DNA of 64,000 nucleotides, taken from assembly GCA_025558095.1 (NCBI GenBank), contig JAIVFI010000036.1, positions 372,001-436,000 on the forward strand, read 5' to 3'. This document shows positions 1-9,455 of this stretch, piece after piece (positions within the stretch are counted from its first letter, which is position 1; each line of letters opens with the position of its first letter). Source of the DNA: Hyaloraphidium curvatum (Eukaryota > Monoblepharomycota > Hyaloraphidiomycetes > Hyaloraphidiales > Hyaloraphidiaceae). The notes under the pieces were generated by a model. That model was not told the DNA's origin. It made no database searches and was given only the letters and a program-made list of their open reading frames with translations. Both the position numbers and the translations under genes were made by a program.

Positions 1-39
1 CAGGAGGTTCTGAGCGTCATACCGTGTGCAATTACCAAA

Positions 40-1980
40 TCAAACGATCACTTTCAAGACATCAATCACCCATGCCAGCCACGTCTGCGTTAGCTTCGGA
101 TCGCAAAGCGCTAGTTTGCCCTCGCACTTCTCCATGAGTGCCTTCTGCGATGCGTAGAACGAATCGAGAGGAACCTTGGCCGCCAGGAGCACAGCGAGTC
201 CGATGTACGCAATGTCCAGTATCGGCGGCAGCTGTGCTCTCGGGAGCTTGCCTTCGGGAAGCAAAGGCGAGGTGACTTTGTAGAACGTGTTGAGCGTTCG
301 CATCCTGGAATCCCACTCGGGGAGTTTGGTTGCGACGTGGGGCAGGTATCTGGACGGATCCAAGGTCGCACCGAAACTGTCCGGAGAGGCAAGGCTCACT
401 GCGAAACCGGGCCGGTGGTCTCCGTAAGCGCCGAGCACGTACGGTCTGCCCAACCCCGCAAGCTGCCTTCTGAACTCCTCTAGCGCGCGCGCACTCTGAA
501 GGACCCGCGAAAGGTAGCTCTGCAGGTGCACCACGTCGCGCTCCGAGTGGATCCAGGGGAACCAGTTCTTCCTCCACATGGCCGGGAGCTGGTGCCGCGA
601 GGATTCGTACGGCACATGATTCCGGATGGTCATGATGAACACGAAAAGCGGCTGGCTCGAGTTGCGGAAAGGAGCAGAGGCGTTGAGGGCCGCCTGGAAG
701 AAGAAACTGTCGTACGGATGGTATCCCTCAGACACGCCTAAGGACGACGAGTCGATGAACTCGTCGAATCCGTAGCTCCGGTAGGCTGAGTCACTGTTCA
801 GCAGTCTGCCATCGGAAGGGTAGATAGCAATGGTGTGGTAGCCGTGGCTCTTGAGGAACCCAGCAAGCGAATGGTGGAGCCGCGGAGCAATGCTAAAGGG
901 CGCGTAGTTGCCGGCTGGGCCGAAGAACCCCGGCAACACGCCGGAATGTGTCGCAAATTCCATCATCCACGTCCCGCCGACTTCGACAGTGGATCTCAAC
1001 CCTCCGATGGCCACGGTCTCTCGATCTGGCATGAACAATGAATTGGGTCGGCAGAGCTCGGTGATGTTGCAGGCCTTCAACGTCCAGGGATCGAAGGTCG
1101 ATTCCTCCATCACGAGGAAGATGTCCGGGAGGTTGGCGGCGCCGACTTTATGGTCCTTGGTCGGCCCATGCTCAACCCGGGTCCAGCCCCATGCCTCCTT
1201 TGCCTCTTCGCCTGAGCTTCTGGACGGAAAAATGATGCGCACGAACTGACACAGGTGGATGAAGTGCGACAGCGCTGTTGTATTCGCGGCCAAGTCGAAC
1301 CAAACTCCGAACTCTGCAGAGTCCCGGCTCGCTTCCCAGATTGTGAGTTTTGCCACGGAGAGGGTGATGAGGGATGCTCCAAGAAGAAATGACAAGACAA
1401 AGCGGAGTCCGATGAGACGCGTTTCGCTTCTCGCCTTGCCCTGTCCCGGAAGCAGGACTTCGACTTCGTTCCATCCACTGCCGTCCATAGCAGATTCCCA
1501 GCCTGTTGCAAGATCCGTTCGGTGTGCAGGTCCCAGCCTCGTAGTTCGTAAGCAATGCCCCGGTGACTCCGCCCAGCGAAGCCAGCAGACAGCAGCCCCG
1601 AATACAGCCAGAACTCCCAATGTGCCGAAGACCACGAAGGGGAAGCTGCGCACGACCAAGAGCGCCTCCGGACCCAGGTACCAGACGTCGTACGGTCGCA
1701 AGGGCTGGTTCATGAGCGAAAGCTTCACGGCAGAAGCGAGCTGGACCGCGCCCGGCAGCGCTCCGCCCACGAAAAGACCAAGCGCTGGCCGCCGACAAAT
1801 CCCCGCGGTGAAGAGGGCGAGGCCGACGGCAAATACCGCCACCCAGAAAGCGTCGCGCACTGTCCGCTCGGCCGACAGCAGCGAGGCCAGGACGCAGAGG
1901 AAGGAAGCTGTCGCGACGGCGAAGGGCAGGCCAGCGGCCCCGAAGCAGCGTATGGAGCGCAGGAGCCATCGCCGTTTCAT
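40..1980 (-). CDS. LTA-synthase-like membrane sulfatase/phosphotransferase, bacterial type
   Basis: Single uninterrupted frame of 646 aa. The start at 1980 is chosen because it begins just before the first hydrophobic helix; the longer frame would run into the neighbouring gene. Five hydrophobic segments (about residues 17-35, 43-62, 66-86, 113-134, 190-212) precede a sulfatase-fold domain from about residue 283. Seen: MEEST at 291-295, GGTW with Thr337, and YGDHRP with Asp521-His522. These match the metal ligands and nucleophilic Thr of LtaS/OpgB-like enzymes, which move phosphoglycerol-type groups onto polymers at the outer membrane face. The substrate here is unknown, since fungi make no lipoteichoic acid. 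Lack of introns and bacterial-type architecture suggest horizontal acquisition (inference). A generic alkaline-phosphatase-superfamily enzyme is the alternative. Confidence 0.75.
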   Translation of the reverse strand: MKRRWLLRSIRCFGAAGLPFAVATASFLCVLASLLSAERTVRDAFWVAVFAVGLALFTAGICRRPALGLFVGGALPGAVQLASAVKLSLMNQPLRPYDVWYLGPEALLVVRSFPFVVFGTLGVLAVFGAAVCWLRWAESPGHCLRTTRLGPAHRTDLATGWESAMDGSGWNEVEVLLPGQGKARSETRLIGLRFVLSFLLGASLITLSVAKLTIWEASRDSAEFGVWFDLAANTTALSHFIHLCQFVRIIFPSRSSGEEAKEAWGWTRVEHGPTKDHKVGAANLPDIFLVMEESTFDPWTLKACNITELCRPNSLFMPDRETVAIGGLRSTVEVGGTWMMEFATHSGVLPGFFGPAGNYAPFSIAPRLHHSLAGFLKSHGYHTIAIYPSDGRLLNSDSAYRSYGFDEFIDSSSLGVSEGYHPYDSFFFQAALNASAPFRNSSQPLFVFIMTIRNHVPYESSRHQLPAMWRKNWFPWIHSERDVVHLQSYLSRVLQSARALEEFRRQLAGLGRPYVLGAYGDHRPGFAVSLASPDSFGATLDPSRYLPHVATKLPEWDSRMRTLNTFYKVTSPLLPEGKLPRAQLPPILDIAYIGLAVLLAAKVPLDSFYASQKALMEKCEGKLALCDPKLTQTWLAWVIDVLKVIV

Positions 1981-2127
1981 GCTTCGGGCGGTGGGAAACA
2001 ACGAGGGATTGCGACGCGGATCCCAGCGCGACCCGATCACAATCGATCGTCTCGTGGGACGTTGTTGGGGACGCGTTGTTTTCTTCGCGCGCGGACGTCG
2101 GCAACCTGCTCCGAGCAGCATCGGATA
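1981..2127. promoter_or_regulatory. Divergent intergenic promoter region
   Basis: These 147 bp separate the start codons of two divergent membrane-protein genes. Both would be driven from this stretch. I see no clear TATA box or operator. Confidence 0.4.
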
Positions 2128-3642
2128 ATGGCGGCCGAAGAGAAGGATGCCGAGGCCGGCGACGGGATTCGCTTGCGCGTCTCGCCATTCCCGGACCATC
2201 GCGTGCCGGCGTTCCCCGTGACCCCAGCGGAATACTTGGCCGTCGTTCCCTCGTTCCCTCCTCTGAGGCCCTCGCTCGCTGGTGTGGCACCTCCTCCGGA
2301 CCGCGCAGACGAGCTGCGCGCCTCACGTCTCCTCACGCGGCGGACGCTCCTTGAAGGCCTCTCGGCGGAACCGATCCTGCGTTCCATTACGGCCTTGCAG
2401 CTGAGCACGGTACCCGTCGCCGCGAAGGCTCGGGAGCGCGGACTCCTCATGTGGATGTTTAGCATCGCATGTTTTGGGGCCACGTGGGCGTTCCGTGAAC
2501 AGTACTTTGGCAACGACGCCCGCAACTTTGGAGTCGGCTTCGGAACCCTGATGGTTCTGGTCTTCCAGCTTGCCATCGTAAATCCTTCCTTCCATGCTTT
2601 TCAGAAGCCTCTGCTGGGTGGGGGATCGGCTTCGTTGCCTCCAAAGACTGTTTCGGCACCCACGCTGGACTCCTCGCCCCTTGCCGGCCTCGTCCGTTGG
2701 GGTCAGCTTGTCTCGGAAAATGCCGAGGGAAACCTGCTCCTGCACGATCCTCTGGACAAGCTGTGCCCTTGCACGGCCCCCGGTTGCGCCGGCGGCCTCA
2801 TCCGCGGCACTGCGGTGCTCCGGTTCCTTGAGCTAGTGTTTAAAACCTTTTGGCTCGTTTTGTTCTCTTTGAGCTTGTATTGGACGCCGCTAGTTACCAT
2901 GGCGCAGAGCATTTGGTTTACGCCTTGGAGCGCAGTTTTGGGCAGCCTGGCTGTCGTGACCTTGTCACTCTGGATCTTTCCCAACATTATCGCGCGCTTC
3001 AGCGGTAACATTCCGATCTTCCGCCTATCGGAGCGGGTATCACACAGGGCCATGAAGCTCGCCCTGGCCGACCTCTTGCTCCGGCTCGGACAAGGGGTCA
3101 CGAAGGAGCGGACCCCGGTGTCGAACGAACCCTACGCGGAACTCCACGCCGTGTTCACTGCCGTCTGGGAAACAAGAATCTCCAGCTTCCACGTATCAAC
3201 ACCCGTCATATGGGCCTCGTTGGTTGCCTTAGTCATGGCCATCGTCAACATGGGGGCTTGTGCTTGTGTACCTGGACTGTATTTGACGTACTTCGCATAC
3301 TCCTTCTTTGGCCAGATGCTTTTCGACCTGCTTGCACTCGCTGCTTCCAATGCCCAAGTCACTTCCATACGCAACCTGTACCTGGAAGCCCAGCGCGAGA
3401 TAATGGAGCTTCCTATCCCAACGGAGCAGGGTTCTGCGGCGGATCTCCGGAGACACGAAGCAATACTGGGGAGCTACGCCGATTTGGACAGATTCAAGGG
3501 CAGATTTATCGGCTTTGTGGTGGACTACAACGCCTGCCGGACGATCCTGGTGACGCTGGTGACGCTGATTGTGGGCGTGTGGAGCATCTTGCGGGGGCTT
3601 GGGGTGACGGCAACCATGGACTTTGCCTGCCCTGCCACGTAG
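2128..3642 (+). CDS. Hypothetical seven-helix membrane protein
   Basis: Intronless frame of 504 aa. ATG 2128 was preferred over 2062 because it stands in a good context and leaves a promoter for the divergent gene. The N-terminal third is polar and Pro-rich. About seven hydrophobic helices follow: WMFSIACFGATWAF, FGTLMVLVFQLAIV, two around FWLVLFSLSLYW and VVTLSLWIF, VIWASLVALVMAIV, FAYSFFGQMLFDLLAL, and a last one near ILVTLVTLIVGVW by the C-terminus. A Cys-rich loop (CPCTAPGC) lies before helix 3. I do not recognise the family. A cytosolic N-terminus with seven helices resembles gustatory-receptor-like proteins of fungi, but the helix-7 TYxxxxxQF motif is absent, so this is only a suggestion. 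It forms a head-to-head pair with the LTA-synthase-like gene. Confidence 0.65.
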   Translation: MAAEEKDAEAGDGIRLRVSPFPDHRVPAFPVTPAEYLAVVPSFPPLRPSLAGVAPPPDRADELRASRLLTRRTLLEGLSAEPILRSITALQLSTVPVAAKARERGLLMWMFSIACFGATWAFREQYFGNDARNFGVGFGTLMVLVFQLAIVNPSFHAFQKPLLGGGSASLPPKTVSAPTLDSSPLAGLVRWGQLVSENAEGNLLLHDPLDKLCPCTAPGCAGGLIRGTAVLRFLELVFKTFWLVLFSLSLYWTPLVTMAQSIWFTPWSAVLGSLAVVTLSLWIFPNIIARFSGNIPIFRLSERVSHRAMKLALADLLLRLGQGVTKERTPVSNEPYAELHAVFTAVWETRISSFHVSTPVIWASLVALVMAIVNMGACACVPGLYLTYFAYSFFGQMLFDLLALAASNAQVTSIRNLYLEAQREIMELPIPTEQGSAADLRRHEAILGSYADLDRFKGRFIGFVVDYNACRTILVTLVTLIVGVWSILRGLGVTATMDFACPAT

Positions 3643-3797
3643 TCTTCGCTTCAATACATTCAATTAGGGCGCTAAGGCGTCCATACACTTTCCACACGAT
3701 ATTCATTCCCATGACTCCGCCTCACCAATGCAGAGTCCAGCAACGTAGGCAGGAATCTGACAGCCCCATGAGGCTATACATTCCGGCACGGGAACGG

Positions 3798-4949
3798 TCA
3801 TGAACGAGCCGGAACGGGCAGCCCGAGCGCTTTTGCCACCTCGACAAATATGTTGGTGGCCTGGTGTCCATCCTGGTTTGATGCCTGAGTGAGCGTGTTG
3901 TAAAGGACGACCGTCGCCCCGCCGGCCTCGTTCCTGCCCACAGCTCCGCGCAGGCCCTGAAGCGACGGGTTCGTGAACATGTAGTCTCCCCACCGACCGA
4001 CACCCATGCCGTAGTAGAAAACGGGGCTGATCCCGAGGCCGGTGTCGTAAAGAAGCTGCCGCAGAGACTCTGGCTTGAGGACCCTGCCCCCGGCGAGCGC
4101 CTCGAACCAGGCTCGGAGGTCGTCCATCGAGGAATACATATTCCCGGCCCACGCAATCCACTGGGGATTCCAGAACGTCGCCTCTTCCCACACCCCGCGC
4201 TCGGGCGTGAAGCTGTGCAAGACGGGCTCCTGGATCGCGGGCGTCCAGGGCGAAACCGTGGAGTTGAGGCCGAGCGGCCTGATGAGCCTGGCTGTGATCA
4301 TGTCCTGCACCTTTTGCCCCGTTGCGGATTCGAGCGCGAGGCCGAGGATGACCAGGTTGGTGTCGGAAAAGTGCCAGGCCGTTCCGGGTTCGAAGAGCAG
4401 CGGCTTGGAGAGGCCAAAGGCGACGAGCTCGCGGGGATCCCAGGTGCGGAACGGGTTGGCATACAGGGCCTGCTGGAACGCGTCCATGCCCGGGAAATGC
4501 TCGATGCCGGTGGTGCTGCGGCTCAGCATCTGAAGCGTGATCTTGTCCGCCTTCGGGATGCCGAGATTCGGCAGGTACTTGCCAACGGGGTCATCGAGGG
4601 ACACCACGCCATCCTCGACGAGCAGGAGGAACAGGGAAGTCAGGAAGCCCGCCGCCACGTTTCCCAGACGGTGCTTCATGTCGGGCGACGCCGGGAGTCC
4701 GGGAATCGAGTCACCGAGCGCCCCCACGGCGACCGGCTGACCGCGCTGCCATACTCCAGCAATAAGCGCGCCGAGGTTTCCGTCCTCGAAGCCCTTGTGG
4801 AGCGCCGCGGCCACGGATTGCGCCGCCGGGTGCGTTGGCGAGACGCACAGGCCCCTCCCGTCGAAGGAGGTCCCTTCGGGGCAGCTCCATGCGGCTGCTG
4901 CACCCGCCGCCGCCGTGAGCACGAGGAGAAAAGGGGCGATGGCTCGCAT
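3798..4949 (-). CDS. Secreted beta-lactamase-like serine hydrolase, active site degenerate
   Basis: Intronless, 383 aa, beginning with a signal peptide (residues 1-20, Ala-rich) and so probably secreted. The fold is class C beta-lactamase/penicillin-binding: LSLDD-like (VVSLDDPVGKYLP, 115-127), ITLQMLSRSTTGI, and FEPGTAWHFSDTN (186-198). In active relatives the SxxK motif sits in a stretch like GSVTK; here it reads GNVAA, so the nucleophilic Ser is Asn97 and the Lys is Ala100. The Tyr-x-Asn motif reads Phe194-Ser-Asp196. These are visible substitutions. Loss of hydrolase activity is inference; the fold may be a binding protein. Absence of introns among intron-rich neighbours hints at bacterial origin. 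Confidence 0.8.
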   Translation of the reverse strand: MRAIAPFLLVLTAAAGAAAAWSCPEGTSFDGRGLCVSPTHPAAQSVAAALHKGFEDGNLGALIAGVWQRGQPVAVGALGDSIPGLPASPDMKHRLGNVAAGFLTSLFLLLVEDGVVSLDDPVGKYLPNLGIPKADKITLQMLSRSTTGIEHFPGMDAFQQALYANPFRTWDPRELVAFGLSKPLLFEPGTAWHFSDTNLVILGLALESATGQKVQDMITARLIRPLGLNSTVSPWTPAIQEPVLHSFTPERGVWEEATFWNPQWIAWAGNMYSSMDDLRAWFEALAGGRVLKPESLRQLLYDTGLGISPVFYYGMGVGRWGDYMFTNPSLQGLRGAVGRNEAGGATVVLYNTLTQASNQDGHQATNIFVEVAKALGLPVPARS

Positions 4950-5175
4950 TGTCCCGGAACGATGATGGGGGATAGCAGCTAAGCCCCGCCGCAACTGCGT
5001 TCCGCTACGCTGAGCTGTCCAGCGCCCGCGATTTCGGATTCGCCGCGACGATTTTCTCGTCGTGGAATCGAGCGTCTCCGCAGCTGCGGGACCCTCTGGC
5101 GCGAGATTCCAAGGGCCGGGAGAGGGGATGTATTCAAGCCGACCGCGCCGATCACCTGTAAACAAAGTCCAAACA
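4950..5175. promoter_or_regulatory. Divergent intergenic region before MPP10
   Basis: These 226 bp separate the start of the secreted hydrolase-like gene from ATG 5176 of MPP10. They presumably hold both promoters. No recognisable motif was found. Confidence 0.35.
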
Positions 5176-7252
5176 ATGTCGCTTCTGCCCGCCCTCGCGG
5201 CGGGGCAGGTCGAGCTTCTCGCGTCGGCCTCTCCCTCCGTCGCCAAAGAGCTCCGCGAGGCCATCTCGCGGTTCCACGCCGCCGGTAAGCCACCCGCCTG
5301 CCGTTTTCCGGACCCCGCCGACGGACCGACCAGCACGCGAGCACGACCCCAAGATCCCCGCCGTCGAGCTGCCCGATGGCTTCGCGACGGAGCAGCTCTG
5401 GGCGGCGCTGGAGCTGGCGAACGGGAAGGTGGTCGGAAGGCTGGGGAAGCGCGCGGGGAGGGTGAGGGCCGAAGCGGAGGAGGCGAGGAGGGGGATGCTG
5501 GAGGCAATGAGGAGGGAGGCGGAAGAAGGAGGCAGCGAGGAGGATGGGGGGGAGGAGGGGGAGGAGGCGCAAGAAGGGGAAGAGGACTTGGAGGACGGGG
5601 TAGAGGGGTCCGACGACGTGGACGAGCTGAAAGAGGGTTCGGAGGACGATGGCGGGTCCGAAGCGGCCGATGATGCCTCCGAGGAAGCTGCTTCGGACGC
5701 ACCGCAACCCGCATCGCGCCCCCGCCGGGATACCTCGGCCGTCGACGACGATTTCTTCCGCCTGGAGGACATGGAGCGCTTCGCCGCCGAGTTCGAGGAC
5801 CGCGACGTGCGCCGCGCCGACGCGGACGACGATCCGGAGCCCGAGTTCGATTTGGACGCGGATCCGGACGCCGGGAGGGAGGAGCTCGAGGGTCGGTGGC
5901 GGCGTTTTCGCGCGTTTTGCAGGAACTGATTGCCGCTGTCCTTTGCAGACATCATGTACGAGGACTTTTTCGACCCGCTGCCCGGCGGCTCGGCGCCGCG
6001 GCCGTCGGAGCCCTCTCGCCCCTCCGGCAAGAAGAAGGACGCCAAAGGCGTCCGCTTCGCCGATGAGGAGGAGGAGGACGATTACTACGAGGACCGGGAG
6101 GACGAGATCCTCGAGCGGCGGCCGCGGCCCGCGGACCCCGAGCTCCCCTCGGAGCTGGACGAGGGCCTGCGCGCGGACCGCGCGGTGCGGGAGCGGTTCG
6201 GACGGGGCAGGGATCTGCTCGCCGACGACGAGGAGGGGTCCGACGGCGAGGAGGAGGAGCCGTCGACTTTCGAGAAGCAGCAGCGCCGGCTCAAGGAGCA
6301 GATACAGAAGCTCGAGGACGAGGCGATGGCAGATAAGTGCTGGGCGCTCAAGGGCGAGGTGTCTTCGCGGGACAGGCCGCAGAACAGCCTGCTGGAGGAG
6401 GCGCTGGTGGTGGATGTGGGGTCCAAGCCGGCGCCCGTCATCACCGAGGAGAAGACGCATTCGCTCGAGGACTTGATCCGGCAGCGGATCAAGGACGGCG
6501 CATTCGACGACGTCGAGCGGCGCGCGGACGAGCTGGCGCTGCTGCAGGCGCGCGGGGCGTTCGATCCCAACCGCGGCTTCGAGCTCTCGGACGAGAAGAG
6601 CAAGCAGAGCCTCGGGGAGGTCTACGAGTCCGAGTACCTGAAGCAGGTCACGGGCAACCGCCAGACGGAGAAGGACGCCAAGCTGCAGAAGCAGCACGCC
6701 GAGATCGATGGGCTCATGAAGCAGCTCTTTGCTGACCTGGACGCGCTCAGCAACTGGCACTACGTGCCGCGGGCGCCCAAGGCCGAGCTCGAGGTGCGGC
6801 CGCAGACGATGCCGGCGATCGAGATGGAGGAGGTGATCCCGCTCGCGGTGTCGGAGGCGGCGCTGGCTGCGCCTGAGGAGGTGTACGCCAAGCCGCGCAA
6901 CGAGCGGGAGCTCAAGGACGCTTCCGAAATGACGGCCGAGGAGCGCAAGCGTGCGCGGGCGGCGCGCAAGCGCGAGAAGAAGGCCGAGAGGAAGAGCGCC
7001 GAGGAGCTGCGCAAGCTCAAGGACCTCGCGTCGCCCGGCCGGGCCAAGCGGGTGTCGGCGGGCGAGGAGAAGAAGGCGGCGCTGAAGCAGCTGGCCAAGA
7101 ACCGCAACGTGACGATCGTCGCCGACGGCAAGGGTGGGCTGCCGGGCGGCAAGGTCGCCGAGCGGAAGCGCAAGGCGGCCGTGGTGGAAAAGGGCGGGTC
7201 GGCCAAGAAGCAGCGGTTCCAGGTCACGGACGTGAACCATCTCAAGCTGTAG
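5176..7252 (+). CDS. MPP10: U3 snoRNP / small-subunit processome protein Mpp10
   Basis: Three exons: 5176-5284, 5334-5891 and 5949-7252, giving 656 aa. The first intron is 49 nt with GTAAGC; the second is 57 nt with an unusual GTCGGT donor. Typical Mpp10 features are visible: a long acidic Glu/Asp tract in exon 2, FFRLEDMERFAAEFED, then IMYEDFFDP directly after intron 2, and the conserved block DRPQNSLLEE. The C-terminal half has the pattern LMKQLFADLDALSNWHYVP and a final basic region. Mpp10 forms a complex with Imp3 and Imp4 on U3 snoRNA in the nucleolus and is needed for early 18S rRNA cleavages. Length is in the normal range. Confidence 0.93.
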
Positions 7253-7494
7253 CCCGGATGTGCACCGGAATTGCAATCCATCCGATGCCTGCGATGCTTG
7301 GGGCTGCGAGTTCCCTCTGCTTCCCAGAGGGATCGGAGCGATCGGGCTTCAGTGCTGGGGCCGGCGTGATGGTTGCCCGAGTTCTGGGCTGCGAGTCTTC
7401 CGTCCCATCGGCCCTTTGGTCACCAAGTTGGGGACACGAGGCCACGCGGCCGCGCTCACGGCACAGCGAGAGAGAGCTGCCGGCGCGCAGAGCG

Positions 7495-9235
7495 ATGCCG
7501 CGCGTGGCGGCCGCGGCGGCGGCGGTTTCGCCGGCGGGCGCGCCCCCTCCGCGGGGCCGCTCCACGAACAACTCGGCCGCGTCCCTGCCGGCCGCCGCGT
7601 TCGACCCGCCGTCGTCGGCGACGTCGGCGCACACGTCGATGTCCGCGTCGCCGCGCACCGCATCGCCGCGCCGCTCGCAGGCCTCGGCGGGCACTCCACG
7701 AGGCGGCCGCAGGGGGAGGCGCGACGTGCCCAAGCAGTGGTGAGCGCCGCCGGAGAGACCGCAGGCTGATTGCCGCGGTCCCGGCCTGCTCGGCCGCGCG
7801 GTGCCGCTCGCGGATCGCTGACCTCCTTCCCCCCGCAGGGCATGTCCCGAACCAGGCTGCGGAAAGGTGCGCCCCCTCCCCGCCCCGCTGCCCCCCGCAC
7901 GCCACAAAATTCATTCGTATCCGTCCTCCATCGCGTAACATTTTGCCGCCCCGCCCCGCCGCCGCCCGCAGGCCTTCGAGCGGCGCTTCGACCTCGAGAG
8001 GCACTCTTGGGTGCACCGCACGGACCGGCCCTTCCAGTGCGAGTGCGGCAAGACCTTCATCAGGAAAGACTACCTCCGAAAGCACATGGTGCAGGTGCAC
8101 CCGGACTGGGAGATCCCGGCCCACCTGCTCGAGGATGAGTGCGTGGGCGCGCCTCGCTCTGCCATCCTCGCATCTGACGCCGTTCTGCAGCCCCCAACCG
8201 CCGGTGGCAAAGCGCAGGAAGCTTACCGCCGACAACGAGGAGGAGATCTCCTCGAGCTCGGGCTCGACCGTGCAGATGACGCCCCCGCCCTCGTCGGACG
8301 CCGGCAACTCCTCGCCCGTCCTCGCCAAACCCAAGCCCTCCCGCGCGAAAGCCGCCAAGCCGCCGCCGAAAACGCCGCCGAGGAAGCCCGCGGCTGCACC
8401 GCCCAAAAAGTCGCCGCCCCGGCCGACACTGATCCGCAAGCCGGGGAAGCTGGCCTTCGGCTCTGGCATCCTCCCGCGCACCGTGCCAGAAGCCGAGCCG
8501 CCAAACTGGCCCTCGGACCACAGCGCCGAGAGCGACGACAACGCGACGCTGCACGTGGAAGAACCCCCGAAGCTCGCCGACGCGCCCCCCGCCCCGTACC
8601 CCGAGCCCTCCCCCGACGTCATGGAAGCATCCGCGGTGCTGGCCACCATGTCTCCCATGCGTTCCTCCAACGCGACCGCCACGGAGCGGGGCGGGTCCTC
8701 CTCCCGGCGCACGCCGACCCGCACCCCGCGCAAGGAAAAGGACAGGGACCGCGCCGCGCCTCCTTCCCCCGGCTCGTCGCGTCGCTCGGGAGGCCGGCTC
8801 CCCTTCTCGCCCCCCTTCAAGGCCAAGCCCTCCCAGGTCAAGGTCTTCATCGACGCGGACTCGATCCCCCCCTCGCCCTCCCGCGGCGGCGGCGCGCAGC
8901 ACGGCTCCCCGCCGCGGGTCATCATGTACCCCCCCTCGATGCCCGTCTCGCCGACCTACCCGTCGCAGGGCCCCGCGCACCACGAGATCATCTCGGCGCT
9001 CAACGGCGCGCGGAGGGATCCGGAGCCGCCGTCGAGCGACGCGGAGCCGGATGCGCGGGAGGGGGACGAGCCGGTGGAGGACGAGGCGGTCGCGGTCGCG
9101 GACATTCTGTGCAGCCTGGGGCCGCAGGGGTCGTCGCCGATCCGCGCTCCCCCGGGCGACGAGGACGGCAAGTCGAAGGAGGGGGAGTGGAGCAGCTTGG
9201 TCGCGTGGTCGAGCCCGATAAGCCCGGGGCGGTGA
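7495..9235 (+). CDS. C2H2 zinc-finger transcription factor
   Basis: Four exons: 7495-7739, 7839-7866, 7972-8138 and 8191-9235, total 494 aa. The first finger is assembled across introns: CPEPGCGK comes from the 28-nt exon 2 and AFERRFDLERH from exon 3, giving C-x4-C-x12-H-x3-H. The second is CECGKTFIRKDYLRKH with C-x1-C-x12-H-x4-H. After the fingers a basic KRRK likely acts as nuclear localisation signal, followed by about 340 residues rich in Pro, Ser and Ala with an acidic tail. The N-terminus is Ala/Ser/Pro-rich. DNA binding and a nuclear location follow from the fingers; target genes are unknown. The C-x1-C spacing of the second finger is unusual. Confidence 0.85.
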
Positions 9236-9455
9236 GGCGCCGCGTGGGAAGCCTCTTATCCTGCGACTGGGGAGCTTGGTGGTGGTGCGCTTTGGGAAAT
9301 GTTGTGCGCGGCTCCGCGCGGATCCGATACCCGAGAGTCAAAGATGTACACGATGGCACGCTCTGCACGATTCAGTCAAGATACGGCGTTGGCGCCGCAG
9401 TTTTCGCATCGCCGCATCCCTCGATTCCAGTCGTTCCGAACGAACCATATACAAA

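Noticed and set aside
40-4949. Bacterial contamination or chimeric assembly at the left end
   Set aside because: The bacterial-type genes are flanked without a visible break by genes with fungal introns and have similar base composition; only long-read coverage could exclude it fully.
4979-7276. 765-aa minus-strand frame opposite MPP10
   Set aside because: Leu/Arg-rich antisense shadow of the acidic, Lys-rich Mpp10 coding sequence.
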